Assembly: GCA_947575235.1 (NCBI GenBank)
Contig: CANPMT010000039.1
Span: forward strand, 1 to 33,088
Source: an uncultured Porphyromonadaceae bacterium
Lineage (GTDB): Bacteria; Bacteroidota; Bacteroidia; Bacteroidales; Muribaculaceae
Length of the DNA: 33,088 bases
Direction of reading: 5' to 3'
Positions 22,653-31,198 of the stretch are shown piece by piece. The notes under the pieces were generated by a model that searched no databases, was not told the origin of the DNA, and saw only the letters and a list, made by a program, of their open reading frames with translations. The stretch's first letter is position 1. Every line of letters starts with the position of its first letter. The translations under genes were made by a program, and so were the position numbers.

Positions 22653-25600
22653 ATGGCAGAAAATCAGGACATACAGAATCCGAAAGCTCCGCAACCTGAG
22701 GCTCCGGAGGCAGCGCAAGCTCCTAACCCGGAAACCCCCGAGACGCCCGCTCCTAAAAAGCGTGGCCATAAGGCTCTCCGCATCACACTGAAGGTGCTGA
22801 TGTGGCTTATAATTGTTGTGCTCCTGATTCCCGTTCTGCTCTATATCCCCCCGGTACAGACTTTTGTCAAGAACATAGCGTGCGACGTTGTGTATAAGTC
22901 GACAGGCATGAAAGTGCAGGTCGACCGTTTCCGTCTGAAATGGCCCGTCGACGTCTCCCTGCAGGGGGTGACAGTGGTGGAGGCCACAGGCGACACCATG
23001 GTCAATGCCAAGGAGGTGATAGCCAATGTGCAGCTTCTCCCTCTCATGCATCTTGATGTGAAGGTGAATGAACTGATGCTCCTCGACGGTTACTACCGCA
23101 TGGTATCGCCCGATTCCTCAATGATTCTGAAGCTGAATGCCGGCAGTCTGACAGTCGACAGCCACAGCAGCGCTGACATCGCCAACAGCCGCATCCTTCT
23201 CCACAAAGCCGTACTGAAAAACGGAAATGTGTCGCTCTACATGGACCCATCGCGTCAGCAGCCGAGCGACTCCACAGCCTCCGCCCCCTTCTACATAGCC
23301 GCAGATGACCTGCAGCTGGAGAATTTCGGATTCGAGATGAGCATGCGACCCACTATTGACACCCTGCGTCTGTTCACCAATAATCTCAGGCTTCTGAAGG
23401 GTGTCGTTGATCTTGGAAAGAACCGTGTCACGGCCTCCTCGATTAATGTTGCCGATGGCGACGTCACATATCTCACCCCTCCGGTGACAGACTCCATTGC
23501 AGCCCAGACTCCGGCCCCTGCCGACACCACGTCGCAGTCACCATCCGCACCGATGGTGATTCAGGCCGACACAATAACACTCTCCGGTTTCAAGGCGTTA
23601 TACGCCGTTAAGGATGCCAAGCCGTTGCCCGGTTTCGACCCTTCCTACATCGAGGTGTCTGACATTGCCGTAACGTTGGCCAACTTCTATAACGAGGCCT
23701 CCACCGTACGCCTCCCCATCACTAAGATCACCGCCAAAGAGAGGAGTGGCCTTTACCTTACAGAGGGTTCGGGTCTTATCGCCGTTGACTCAACCGGATT
23801 GTCGCTCGACCATCTGCATATCGCCACCCCCTATACCTCGGCCGACGCTACCGCCGGAATACCGTTCGCCCTGATGGCTCTACAGCCCACCGCGCCCCTT
23901 GACGTCACCGCCAAAGGGCATATCGGTCTGCCGGATGTCGAGGCTTTCATGCCCACACTGAAGACCTATCTCGGGAAACTCCCATCACGTGTGCCCGTAA
24001 ACTTCGCCCTCAAGGCGAAAGGGAACCTCTCGGATGTGGAGATTCCGGAGTTTAACGTGGCTATGCCGGGTATCTTCGCGCTCAAAGCTGATGGTAAAGC
24101 CCGTAATCCCCTCGACTACAAGAAACTCAGGGCTACCCTGGATTTCGACGGCTCCGTCACCAATCCCGCCGTAATCGACAATCTCTTGGGTGACGCCGGA
24201 TTCAAGATTCCATCGCTTGTGCTCAAAGGTAAAGCCTCCGCGGTTGAGCAGTCATACGGAGCCGACTTCTCATTGCTCACATCCGCAGGCGACCTCACAG
24301 CCGACGGCAAGGTCAGCATGACCTCCGAGCATTACAACGCCCATCTCTCGCTTCATAACGTCAACGTGGCCCACTTCATGCCTACAGCCGGTGTGGGTCT
24401 CGTCACAGCCACACTTCAGGCCGAAGGTGCCGGATTCAATCCCACTCTCCCGCATGCCGACACCGACATCCGTCTTGATGTCACCTCACTCGTCTATCAG
24501 AAGAAGACTCTCCGCGATATCGTGGCTGACGTCACTCTCAATGACGGTGCCTACACCATAAATGCCGTATCGGCCAATAAGGATGCCGACTTCCATATAG
24601 AGGGAGCCGGAACACTTGCCCCCGATCTCTATACATTCGATCTCACGGGACATCTGAAGTATGTTGATCTTCAGGCTCTCGGTCTCTCCCCCGATCCGAA
24701 TGGCGGTAAAGGCGACCTCCACATCAAAGGTTCTGCAAGTCCGGAGAAATGGACCTATAACGTCGATGCCGACCTCAACGACGTGGAATGGACCATCGGC
24801 AACGAAGACTTCTCCTTCCCCGGTGCCGTATCCGCCACTTTCCGCAGCGACCCACTCAATGTGGCCGCACGTGTCGAGGCACGCCTCGCTACCGTCGATT
24901 TCTCCAGCACACGTGGTCTGCAGTCACTGATAAATTCGTTTACCGTTGTTGGCGACACTGTGAGCTCGCAGCTGAAGCGCCGCCGCATCAATATAGCCAC
25001 ACTGCAGAAGGCGTTGCCTCCGTTCAACCTTGCCTTCAACGCCTCAGGGCGTGGCCTTGTGGGGCAGTTGCTTAACACAAGCGGCCTGAGCGTCGACACA
25101 ATCTACGCCACTGTGGCCAACGACTCACTGATAACGGCTGATATCGGTGCCGTGGAGATTGCAAACCAGTCGATGCGTGCCGACACCCTCACACTCGGTA
25201 TAAAACAGCGTGGTTCGCTGCTCGATTACAAGGCACACATGGGTAACCGTCCCAACAATCCCCTTGCCGAGTTTGCCGATGTCAATCTCAACGGTTATTT
25301 AGGCGATAACCGTGCCCTGATCTCACTTACCCAGCGCAACCAGAAGGGGGATACCGGCTACCGCATCGGTTTCACGGCATCCTTGGCCGACTCCATAGCC
25401 ACCGTACACTTCACCCCGTTGAAGGCTACCATAGCATATCTCCCCTGGACCTTCAACAACGACAACCATGTCGAGTATAACTTCGCCAACCGTCATATCG
25501 ATGCCAATCTCCTTGCAGAGAGCTCGGAGAGCAGCATCCACCTCCTCTCGCAGATTGGTAAAGCCGGCAACGACGAGCTCAACGTGGATATAAAGAACCT

Positions 25601-27569
25601 CAAGGTGCAGGATTTCCTCCGCATGTCGGTGTTCGCCCCCCCGATCACAGCCTCGCTCAATGCCAACCTCAACATAGGCTACACCAACAACTGGCTTTAT
25701 GGAGGCGGCTCCGTAGCCGTGTCTGACTTCACCTATGACAAACTGCGTGTAGGCGACTTTGACCTCGGCCTGCGTGCCGGACTCAACGATGACGGTTCAT
25801 CAGGAGCCCTGGCCACACTCAAGATCGACGGCCAGGATGCTCTCACGGCCAAGGCTAAGCTTGTGCCCGATTCAGCCACCAACGAACTTATCCCGGAGAA
25901 ATTGGGTCTTGAACTGACACGCTTCCCGCTCTACGTGGCAAACGCGTTCTTAGGTAATGATGTGGCGCGTCTGTCGGGCTATCTCAACGGCGACATGGAT
26001 ATGTCAGGTTCATTCTCGGCTCCCGTCTTTAATGGAGCCATAGCCTGCGACTCGGTCGGTGTGTACGTGCCGATGCTCGGTTCGCAGCTCACATTCGGCA
26101 ACGACTCAGTGAGCGTGGCCTCGAATGTGGTGCGCCTCAACAACTTCGACATATGGGGTGCCAACAAGAATCCTCTTGTGGTGAATGGTTCGGTCGATGC
26201 CACCAAATTCTCCAACATACTCTTCGATCTTGGAGTGACGGCCCAGAACTTCCAGCTCATGGGCAACACCAGCAAAGCCAAGAGTGAGATCTACGGCAAA
26301 CTCTTCCTTGATCTCAACGCCAACGCCACCGGCCCGATGAATCACTTCAGCGTCAACGCCAACCTCAATATACTCTCCAACTCCGATGTCACCTATTCAG
26401 TGTCATCTGCCACAGCCACACAGCTGACGCAGCGTGATGCCACGGGTGTGGTGAAATTCGTCAACTTCAATGACACCACACAGATTGCCAAGACCGATAC
26501 TGTGGCACCCATCATGTCGATGAGGATAGTGGCCGGACTCACCATCCAGCCCGGCGTGCAGGTAACAGTCGATATTCCAGGCACCGCCACCACCGGCAAC
26601 GGAAAGGTTGAGCTGTCCCCCTCCGGCGAACTGAGCTATTTCCAGAATTATATGGGTGATATGCGTCTCAACGGACAGATATACACCGGCAATGGATATG
26701 CCAAATATAATGTGCCTGTGATTGGTGAGAAGAAGTTCACCTTCAATCCGCAGAGCAGCGTCACATTCAGCGGCGACATAATGAACCCGAGTTTCGATAT
26801 ATCGGCCACCGATGAGGTCAAGACCAATATCATCGACAACGGCAACTCACGCCTTGTGAACTTCCTGATTGGCCTTAAGGTAACGAATAATCTTTCTGCA
26901 CCCAAAGTGACATTCGACCTCTCGACCGACGACGACATGTCAATCCAGAACGACCTCCTCTCCATGAGTGCCGACCAGCGCAGCACAGCCGCTATGAATC
27001 TTCTGCTCACGGGACAGTATAACGCCTCCGGCGTGAAGACAGCCAGCAGCGACATGATGACAGGTGCCTTGTATGGCATGCTTACATCGCAGCTCAACTC
27101 CTTCCTGGCCAACCACGTCAAGGGTGTAGACCTCAGCTTCGGGGTCGACCAGTATGACAAGACGGTCAACGGTCAGACAGGTAGCACCACAAGCTACAGC
27201 TATCAGATGTCGAAGTCGCTTTTCGACAACCGTTTCAAGATCTCTGTCGGCGGCAACTACTCAACCGATGCCTCAGCCGATGAGAACTTCTCCGAGAATC
27301 TCATAAGCGACATATCGTTTGAGTATATCCTCAAGCAGACCAGCGACGTCACCATGTATGCCCGCCTGTTCCGCCATACCGGATATGAGAGCATACTTGA
27401 GGGTGAGATTACCGAGACCGGTGTCGGTTTTGTTATGAAACGCCGTCTCGCTGACCTCCGCCATCTGTTCAGATGGCGCACCAAGCCACCTGTCATACCT
27501 GACAGCACAATCAACCAGCCCGCGATAACCCCTAAAAACGAAGAGGAGAATGACAGCATTGAGAAATAA
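22653..27569 (+). CDS. tamB: TamB-like translocation and assembly module protein (AsmA-like/DUF490)
   Basis: 1638 residues. A Pro/Glu/Ala-rich cytoplasmic N-terminus (1-38) is followed by a single transmembrane helix (about 43-66, 'VLMWLIIVVLLIPVLLYI') and a very long periplasmic region of repeating beta-strands typical of TamB/AsmA bridge proteins. The C-terminal DUF490/TamB domain is recognisable near 'KVELSPSGELSYFQNYMGDM' and 'GEKKFTFNPQSSVTFSGDIM'. Relatives link the inner membrane with TamA and assist outer-membrane protein assembly or lipid transfer. Its stop overlaps the next gene, a TamA-like lipoprotein, by 20 bases. Confidence 0.93.
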   Translation: MAENQDIQNPKAPQPEAPEAAQAPNPETPETPAPKKRGHKALRITLKVLMWLIIVVLLIPVLLYIPPVQTFVKNIACDVVYKSTGMKVQVDRFRLKWPVDVSLQGVTVVEATGDTMVNAKEVIANVQLLPLMHLDVKVNELMLLDGYYRMVSPDSSMILKLNAGSLTVDSHSSADIANSRILLHKAVLKNGNVSLYMDPSRQQPSDSTASAPFYIAADDLQLENFGFEMSMRPTIDTLRLFTNNLRLLKGVVDLGKNRVTASSINVADGDVTYLTPPVTDSIAAQTPAPADTTSQSPSAPMVIQADTITLSGFKALYAVKDAKPLPGFDPSYIEVSDIAVTLANFYNEASTVRLPITKITAKERSGLYLTEGSGLIAVDSTGLSLDHLHIATPYTSADATAGIPFALMALQPTAPLDVTAKGHIGLPDVEAFMPTLKTYLGKLPSRVPVNFALKAKGNLSDVEIPEFNVAMPGIFALKADGKARNPLDYKKLRATLDFDGSVTNPAVIDNLLGDAGFKIPSLVLKGKASAVEQSYGADFSLLTSAGDLTADGKVSMTSEHYNAHLSLHNVNVAHFMPTAGVGLVTATLQAEGAGFNPTLPHADTDIRLDVTSLVYQKKTLRDIVADVTLNDGAYTINAVSANKDADFHIEGAGTLAPDLYTFDLTGHLKYVDLQALGLSPDPNGGKGDLHIKGSASPEKWTYNVDADLNDVEWTIGNEDFSFPGAVSATFRSDPLNVAARVEARLATVDFSSTRGLQSLINSFTVVGDTVSSQLKRRRINIATLQKALPPFNLAFNASGRGLVGQLLNTSGLSVDTIYATVANDSLITADIGAVEIANQSMRADTLTLGIKQRGSLLDYKAHMGNRPNNPLAEFADVNLNGYLGDNRALISLTQRNQKGDTGYRIGFTASLADSIATVHFTPLKATIAYLPWTFNNDNHVEYNFANRHIDANLLAESSESSIHLLSQIGKAGNDELNVDIKNLKVQDFLRMSVFAPPITASLNANLNIGYTNNWLYGGGSVAVSDFTYDKLRVGDFDLGLRAGLNDDGSSGALATLKIDGQDALTAKAKLVPDSATNELIPEKLGLELTRFPLYVANAFLGNDVARLSGYLNGDMDMSGSFSAPVFNGAIACDSVGVYVPMLGSQLTFGNDSVSVASNVVRLNNFDIWGANKNPLVVNGSVDATKFSNILFDLGVTAQNFQLMGNTSKAKSEIYGKLFLDLNANATGPMNHFSVNANLNILSNSDVTYSVSSATATQLTQRDATGVVKFVNFNDTTQIAKTDTVAPIMSMRIVAGLTIQPGVQVTVDIPGTATTGNGKVELSPSGELSYFQNYMGDMRLNGQIYTGNGYAKYNVPVIGEKKFTFNPQSSVTFSGDIMNPSFDISATDEVKTNIIDNGNSRLVNFLIGLKVTNNLSAPKVTFDLSTDDDMSIQNDLLSMSADQRSTAAMNLLLTGQYNASGVKTASSDMMTGALYGMLTSQLNSFLANHVKGVDLSFGVDQYDKTVNGQTGSTTSYSYQMSKSLFDNRFKISVGGNYSTDASADENFSENLISDISFEYILKQTSDVTMYARLFRHTGYESILEGEITETGVGFVMKRRLADLRHLFRWRTKPPVIPDSTINQPAITPKNEEENDSIEK

Positions 27570-29868
27570 GATATTCACCCTGACAATGCCACTGTGCATG
27601 GGGCTGCTCATGCTCTTGGCAGCCTGTTCCACCACCCGGCGTGTCCCCCAGGGTGAGACACGCTATACCGGTGTGGGAAAATTCGAGGTAGTCGGTCCGG
27701 ATCATGAGACACTCCCTGCGGGAGTGCTCAAAGAGGCTAAGACTGCTATTGATTGCGAGACAAATTCCTCCTTTATTGCCTCATTCATTCCCATTCCCGT
27801 AGGTCTGTGGGTCTACAACAACTGGAATGACTCAGCCGGAGGTATCAAAGGATGGCTCTACCGTAAACTCGTGAAACCTCCGGTGCTCATATCCGAAGTG
27901 AAACCCGAGATGCGCACAAAGCTCATGGAGCAGATTCTCGACAACAACGGCTACTTCGGTTCAACCGTTACCTACGATATCGATTACAGCAAGACCAACA
28001 GCCGTAAGGCTGCCATCGACTATAAGGTATACATAAATCATCCCTACCGTATCGACTCGATAATATACTTCCGGAGCGACAAGTCGCCCATCTATAACTT
28101 TATCGATTCGGTGGCCCGCAAGAGCCCGTATCTGCAGAAGGGTGAGGTATTCAGTGTCGACTCGCTCGACAATGAGCGCATACGCATGACAAACGCCCTG
28201 CGCAACCGTGGTTACTACTATTTCCGCCCGGAATATATCGAATTTCTCGCCGACTCACTCATAACTCCCGGCAGTATAGCCCTCAAACTGAGCCTTGTCG
28301 ATAATATACCCTCGATAGCCAAGTTGGCCTACCGCACAGGTAAGGTGGTGACAACCGTACTGCGCCGTCGCGACACCGACCCGGGTACGCCTGACACCCT
28401 CCAGACCAAACGTGGGGAGGTAATCGTGATGGAACCAGCCCGTCTGCGTAAGAATCTAATACCCTCCTGCATAACCTTCCGTGAGGGGAAACTATTCTCC
28501 GTGCGTGACATGGACCGCACTCAGACACGTCTGTCGCGTCTCGGCATGTTCACAAACATCCAGATACAGCCGGTGCCGGCCGATACCAATCCGGAGCACC
28601 CTGTGCTCGATGTCTACAATATCGTGCAGTTTGATTCGCCGATGGAGGCCTCGATTGAGGTGAACGCCACCTCCAAGTCAAACAGTTACCTCGGCCCCGG
28701 TCTCATACTCGGCCTTACCAACCGCAACACATTCGGTGGCGGCGAGCGGCTGAGCGTGCAGTTCAACGCCAGCTACGAATGGCAGACAGGACGCAACCGG
28801 GGGAGCGTGTTCAACAGCTATGAATTCGGTCTGAACGCCACATTGGCATTCCCGCGTATGCTCGCCCCCCGTTTCATAAAGCGCACCAACCGTGAGTTGA
28901 ACTGGACCACCCTCTCCTTGGGAGCCGACCTTCTCAACCGTCCCCACTTCTTCAAGTTGGCCGAGTTCAATGCCGGCATAACCTACGAATGGCGTGCGGC
29001 ACGAAATTCCGTCAACCAGTTCACCCCATTCAAGCTTACATACACCAAGCTCATATCCACCACCCATGAGTTTGATTCAATCATGGCCCAGAATCCGGCT
29101 GTGGCATTGAGTTTCCAGAGCCAGTTCATCCCCCAGATGAGCTATATCTATACCCTTGACAAATTTCTGGAGAGAGAGCGTATCAACGGCATCAATTTCA
29201 CGGCCACAGTCTCCGAGGCCGGCAACATCTTCTGGGGTCTCTGGCGCGCATTCGGTGTGAAAGGGGAGAAGAAACTCTTCGGCACCCCCTTCTCGCAGTT
29301 CATCAAAGGTCAGGCTCAGCTCGTGTATAGCCGCCGTCTTATCCGTGGCACCGACCATTGGCTCGTGTCGCGTGTGCTGATAGGGGCCGAGCACGCCTAT
29401 GGCAACTCGGCGCAGGTGCCCTATGCCGAACAGTTCTACATCGGTGGCGCCAACTCCATCCGTGCCTTCACCGTGCGTTCAATAGGCCCGGGTTCATACC
29501 GTCCACCCAAGGCGTTGCAGGATAGCTACTTCGACCAGACCGGTACATTCAAATTCGAGCTCAACACCGAATACCGTTTCCCGATTATAAGCGTGCTTCA
29601 CGGCGCGGTCTTTGTGGATGCCGGCAACATCTGGCTTCTCAAGGATGATCCCCAGCGTCCCGGAGGTAAGCTTCAGGGTAAGACCTTCTTCAAGGATATA
29701 GCCCTCGGCACAGGTGTGGGTCTGCGTGTCGATATAGGTATGATGGTGCTCCGTGGCGACCTCGGTTACGGGCTTCATGTGCCATATTACAACGATACGC
29801 CACACTACTTCAATATCCCGTTCAAGAAAGCCTTTGCGTTCCATCTCGCCATAGGCTATCCCTTCTGA
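27550..29868 (+). CDS. tamL: TamA/BamA-superfamily outer-membrane lipoprotein (TamL type)
   Basis: 772 residues. A lipoprotein signal peptide ends in LLAAC with C26 as lipidation site. This is the Bacteroidetes TamL variant: a lipoprotein version of TamA. Next come POTRA-like modules (about 110-390; 'NNGYFGSTVTYDIDY', 'RNRGYYYF') and a surface-antigen beta-barrel (about 430-772) with 'EQFYIGGANSIRAFTVRS' and a C-terminal strand ending 'FHLAIGYPF' with terminal Phe. It starts 20 bases before the tamB stop, so translation is coupled and the two form one machine. Confidence 0.93.
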   Translation: MTALRNKIFTLTMPLCMGLLMLLAACSTTRRVPQGETRYTGVGKFEVVGPDHETLPAGVLKEAKTAIDCETNSSFIASFIPIPVGLWVYNNWNDSAGGIKGWLYRKLVKPPVLISEVKPEMRTKLMEQILDNNGYFGSTVTYDIDYSKTNSRKAAIDYKVYINHPYRIDSIIYFRSDKSPIYNFIDSVARKSPYLQKGEVFSVDSLDNERIRMTNALRNRGYYYFRPEYIEFLADSLITPGSIALKLSLVDNIPSIAKLAYRTGKVVTTVLRRRDTDPGTPDTLQTKRGEVIVMEPARLRKNLIPSCITFREGKLFSVRDMDRTQTRLSRLGMFTNIQIQPVPADTNPEHPVLDVYNIVQFDSPMEASIEVNATSKSNSYLGPGLILGLTNRNTFGGGERLSVQFNASYEWQTGRNRGSVFNSYEFGLNATLAFPRMLAPRFIKRTNRELNWTTLSLGADLLNRPHFFKLAEFNAGITYEWRAARNSVNQFTPFKLTYTKLISTTHEFDSIMAQNPAVALSFQSQFIPQMSYIYTLDKFLERERINGINFTATVSEAGNIFWGLWRAFGVKGEKKLFGTPFSQFIKGQAQLVYSRRLIRGTDHWLVSRVLIGAEHAYGNSAQVPYAEQFYIGGANSIRAFTVRSIGPGSYRPPKALQDSYFDQTGTFKFELNTEYRFPIISVLHGAVFVDAGNIWLLKDDPQRPGGKLQGKTFFKDIALGTGVGLRVDIGMMVLRGDLGYGLHVPYYNDTPHYFNIPFKKAFAFHLAIGYPF

Positions 29869-29935
29869 CGGAGGATTATCGGGTTATTCATTTATCCTCT
29901 TTGGTTTATTCATTGAATATCATTCCACAACCGAC

Positions 29936-30253
29936 ATGAACATATCACATCGTGAGAGATTGGGAATCCTGGCCATCGCTTTCCTGGCATTGGCCATAAC
30001 GGGGGCCGGAATCTTTTTTGCCGGTCGCCAGCCTGAACCCGTGGCCACGCCTCAGGATATTGAGGTGTTGCTGGAGGGGGATTCATTGAGGCCGGATGAT
30101 GAGAAAGAGGCTGAAAGTGGGAGAAAGAGGAGCGAGAAAGGTGAGAGGAGAGATAAAAGGAGAGGGTTGAAGGAGAAAAGTAAGCGCGATTCGTTGAAGA
30201 CCGGGAGCGGGGGAGGGGACCGCCCGTCGCCCCTCGACCGTCAACTCAACTGA
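29936..30253 (+). CDS. Small membrane-anchored basic/charged protein of unknown function
   Basis: 105 residues. One N-terminal transmembrane helix ('LGILAIAFLALAITGAGIFFA', in part residues 9-29) is followed by an acidic stretch and then a low-complexity Lys/Arg/Glu-rich tail (KRSEKGERRDKRRGLKEKSK). The tail probably faces the periplasm, because few positive charges follow the helix directly. The family is not recognised. It ends 14 bases before the Crp/Fnr-type gene and likely shares its transcript. Confidence 0.7.
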   Translation: MNISHRERLGILAIAFLALAITGAGIFFAGRQPEPVATPQDIEVLLEGDSLRPDDEKEAESGRKRSEKGERRDKRRGLKEKSKRDSLKTGSGGGDRPSPLDRQLN

Positions 30254-30267
30254 AAAACTGATTTGAA

Positions 30268-30855
30268 ATGGAAAATGAGAAACTTAAGCTGCTGTTGAAA
30301 GATGAACTCGGGTTTCTTCCTAACGGAGAGGCCATGGACCGGCTTCTTGAGCGTGGGAGCATGGAGCATTTCACACGTGGCGATATAATAATCGAGAAAG
30401 GGCGCAAATGTGCCGATATATTCATCATGGCCGATGGCATAACCCGTTTCGTCGACTATGACGGCGACCGTGAGCGTACTTTCGCTTTCGCGCTCCCCGG
30501 CACTATATTCATGTCGAAACACTCTTTCGTGATGAACCTTCCATCGTATTATAAGGTGGAGGCTTGTTGCGAGACAGCCCTTCTGCGCATACGCAAGGAT
30601 GATTTCTGGGAGGTGCTCGGCGAGAACCGCGACCTCGCGATATGGATGCTTCATTATGCCTACGGTGAGCTCTTCTTCCAGGAGCATAAGAATGCCGTGG
30701 TTCACAACGGAAGTGCCGCCGACCGCTACCGCAGTATGCTCGGAGACCGTCCCATGATTATAGAGAAGGTGCCTCAGAAAATCATAGCCTCATATCTTGG
30801 AGTCACCCCCGAATACCTCAGCCGTCTGAAGCGCGAATACCTGCACGGACATTGA
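30268..30855 (+). CDS. Crp/Fnr-family transcription regulator
   Basis: 195 residues. The N-terminal cyclic-nucleotide-binding-like beta-roll has 'FTRGDIIIEKGRKCADIFIM' and 'DGDRERTFAFALPGTIFMS'. The C-terminal HTH reads 'VPQKIIASYLGVTPEYLSRLKRE', which is typical of Bacteroidetes Crp/Fnr proteins ('..IASYLGITPE.LSRIRR'). There is no Fnr-type N-terminal Cys cluster; C-rich 'EACCET' sits in the beta-roll. The ligand and targets cannot be told from sequence. Confidence 0.92.
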   Translation: MENEKLKLLLKDELGFLPNGEAMDRLLERGSMEHFTRGDIIIEKGRKCADIFIMADGITRFVDYDGDRERTFAFALPGTIFMSKHSFVMNLPSYYKVEACCETALLRIRKDDFWEVLGENRDLAIWMLHYAYGELFFQEHKNAVVHNGSAADRYRSMLGDRPMIIEKVPQKIIASYLGVTPEYLSRLKREYLHGH

Positions 30856-30958
30856 GATTGTGGTTCTCTTTCACAACCGTTTTCAAGCAATTTATCATGA
30901 AAAACAAAGTCGGCATGATTTATTAATATAGTTTAAGTCTGGATAGAAAACTGGTGTA
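30856..30958. other. Intergenic stretch before the MITE-like repeat
   Basis: A weak hairpin TTGTG-GTTCTCTTT-CACAA followed by CCGTTTT may end the regulator transcript. Otherwise it is AT-rich leader DNA for the promoter at 30959-30966. Confidence 0.35.
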
Positions 30959-30966
30959 TATATTTG
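30959..30966 (+). promoter_or_regulatory. -7 element before the MITE-like repeat
   Basis: TATATTTG matches TAnnTTTG; no good -33 box is seen. Transcription would begin near 30973, so the 204-bp palindromic repeat would form nearly the entire 5' leader of the gene at 31199. Confidence 0.5.
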
Positions 30967-30979
30967 CAACCGATAACTA

Positions 30980-31183
30980 AGAGTGTGTTTACTTTTAACT
31001 CGCGTTAAGGCTGAGAGATTTTTTGAATGATTTTCGCAAGTTGAAGAAGGAGCATAGCGGGCTATGCGACTGATGAGACTTGGCGGAAAGCATCAAAAAA
31101 GATCTCAGGATTAATGCGAAACTCTTAAAATGAATACATTCTTTAATTAAAATCAATTTGTGTGTTAAAAGTAAACACACTCT
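30980..31183. mobile_element. 204-bp MITE-like palindromic repeat element
   Basis: The ends are a perfect 20-bp inverted repeat, AGAGTGTGTTTACTTTTAAC (30980-30999) and its complement (31164-31183). Inside, a second nested inverted repeat surrounds the centre GCATAGC-GGGC-TATGC: CTGAGAGATTTTTTGA on the left and TCAAAAAAGATCTCAG on the right. There is no real ORF. This is the layout of a non-autonomous element that folds into one long hairpin. I recall similar sequences in other Bacteroidales but could not check. Confidence 0.8.
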
Positions 31184-31198
31184 AACACCTATCCATAT

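Noticed and set aside
30995..31180. 61-codon minus-strand ORF
   Set aside because: It lies wholly inside the palindromic MITE-like element and has low-complexity composition.
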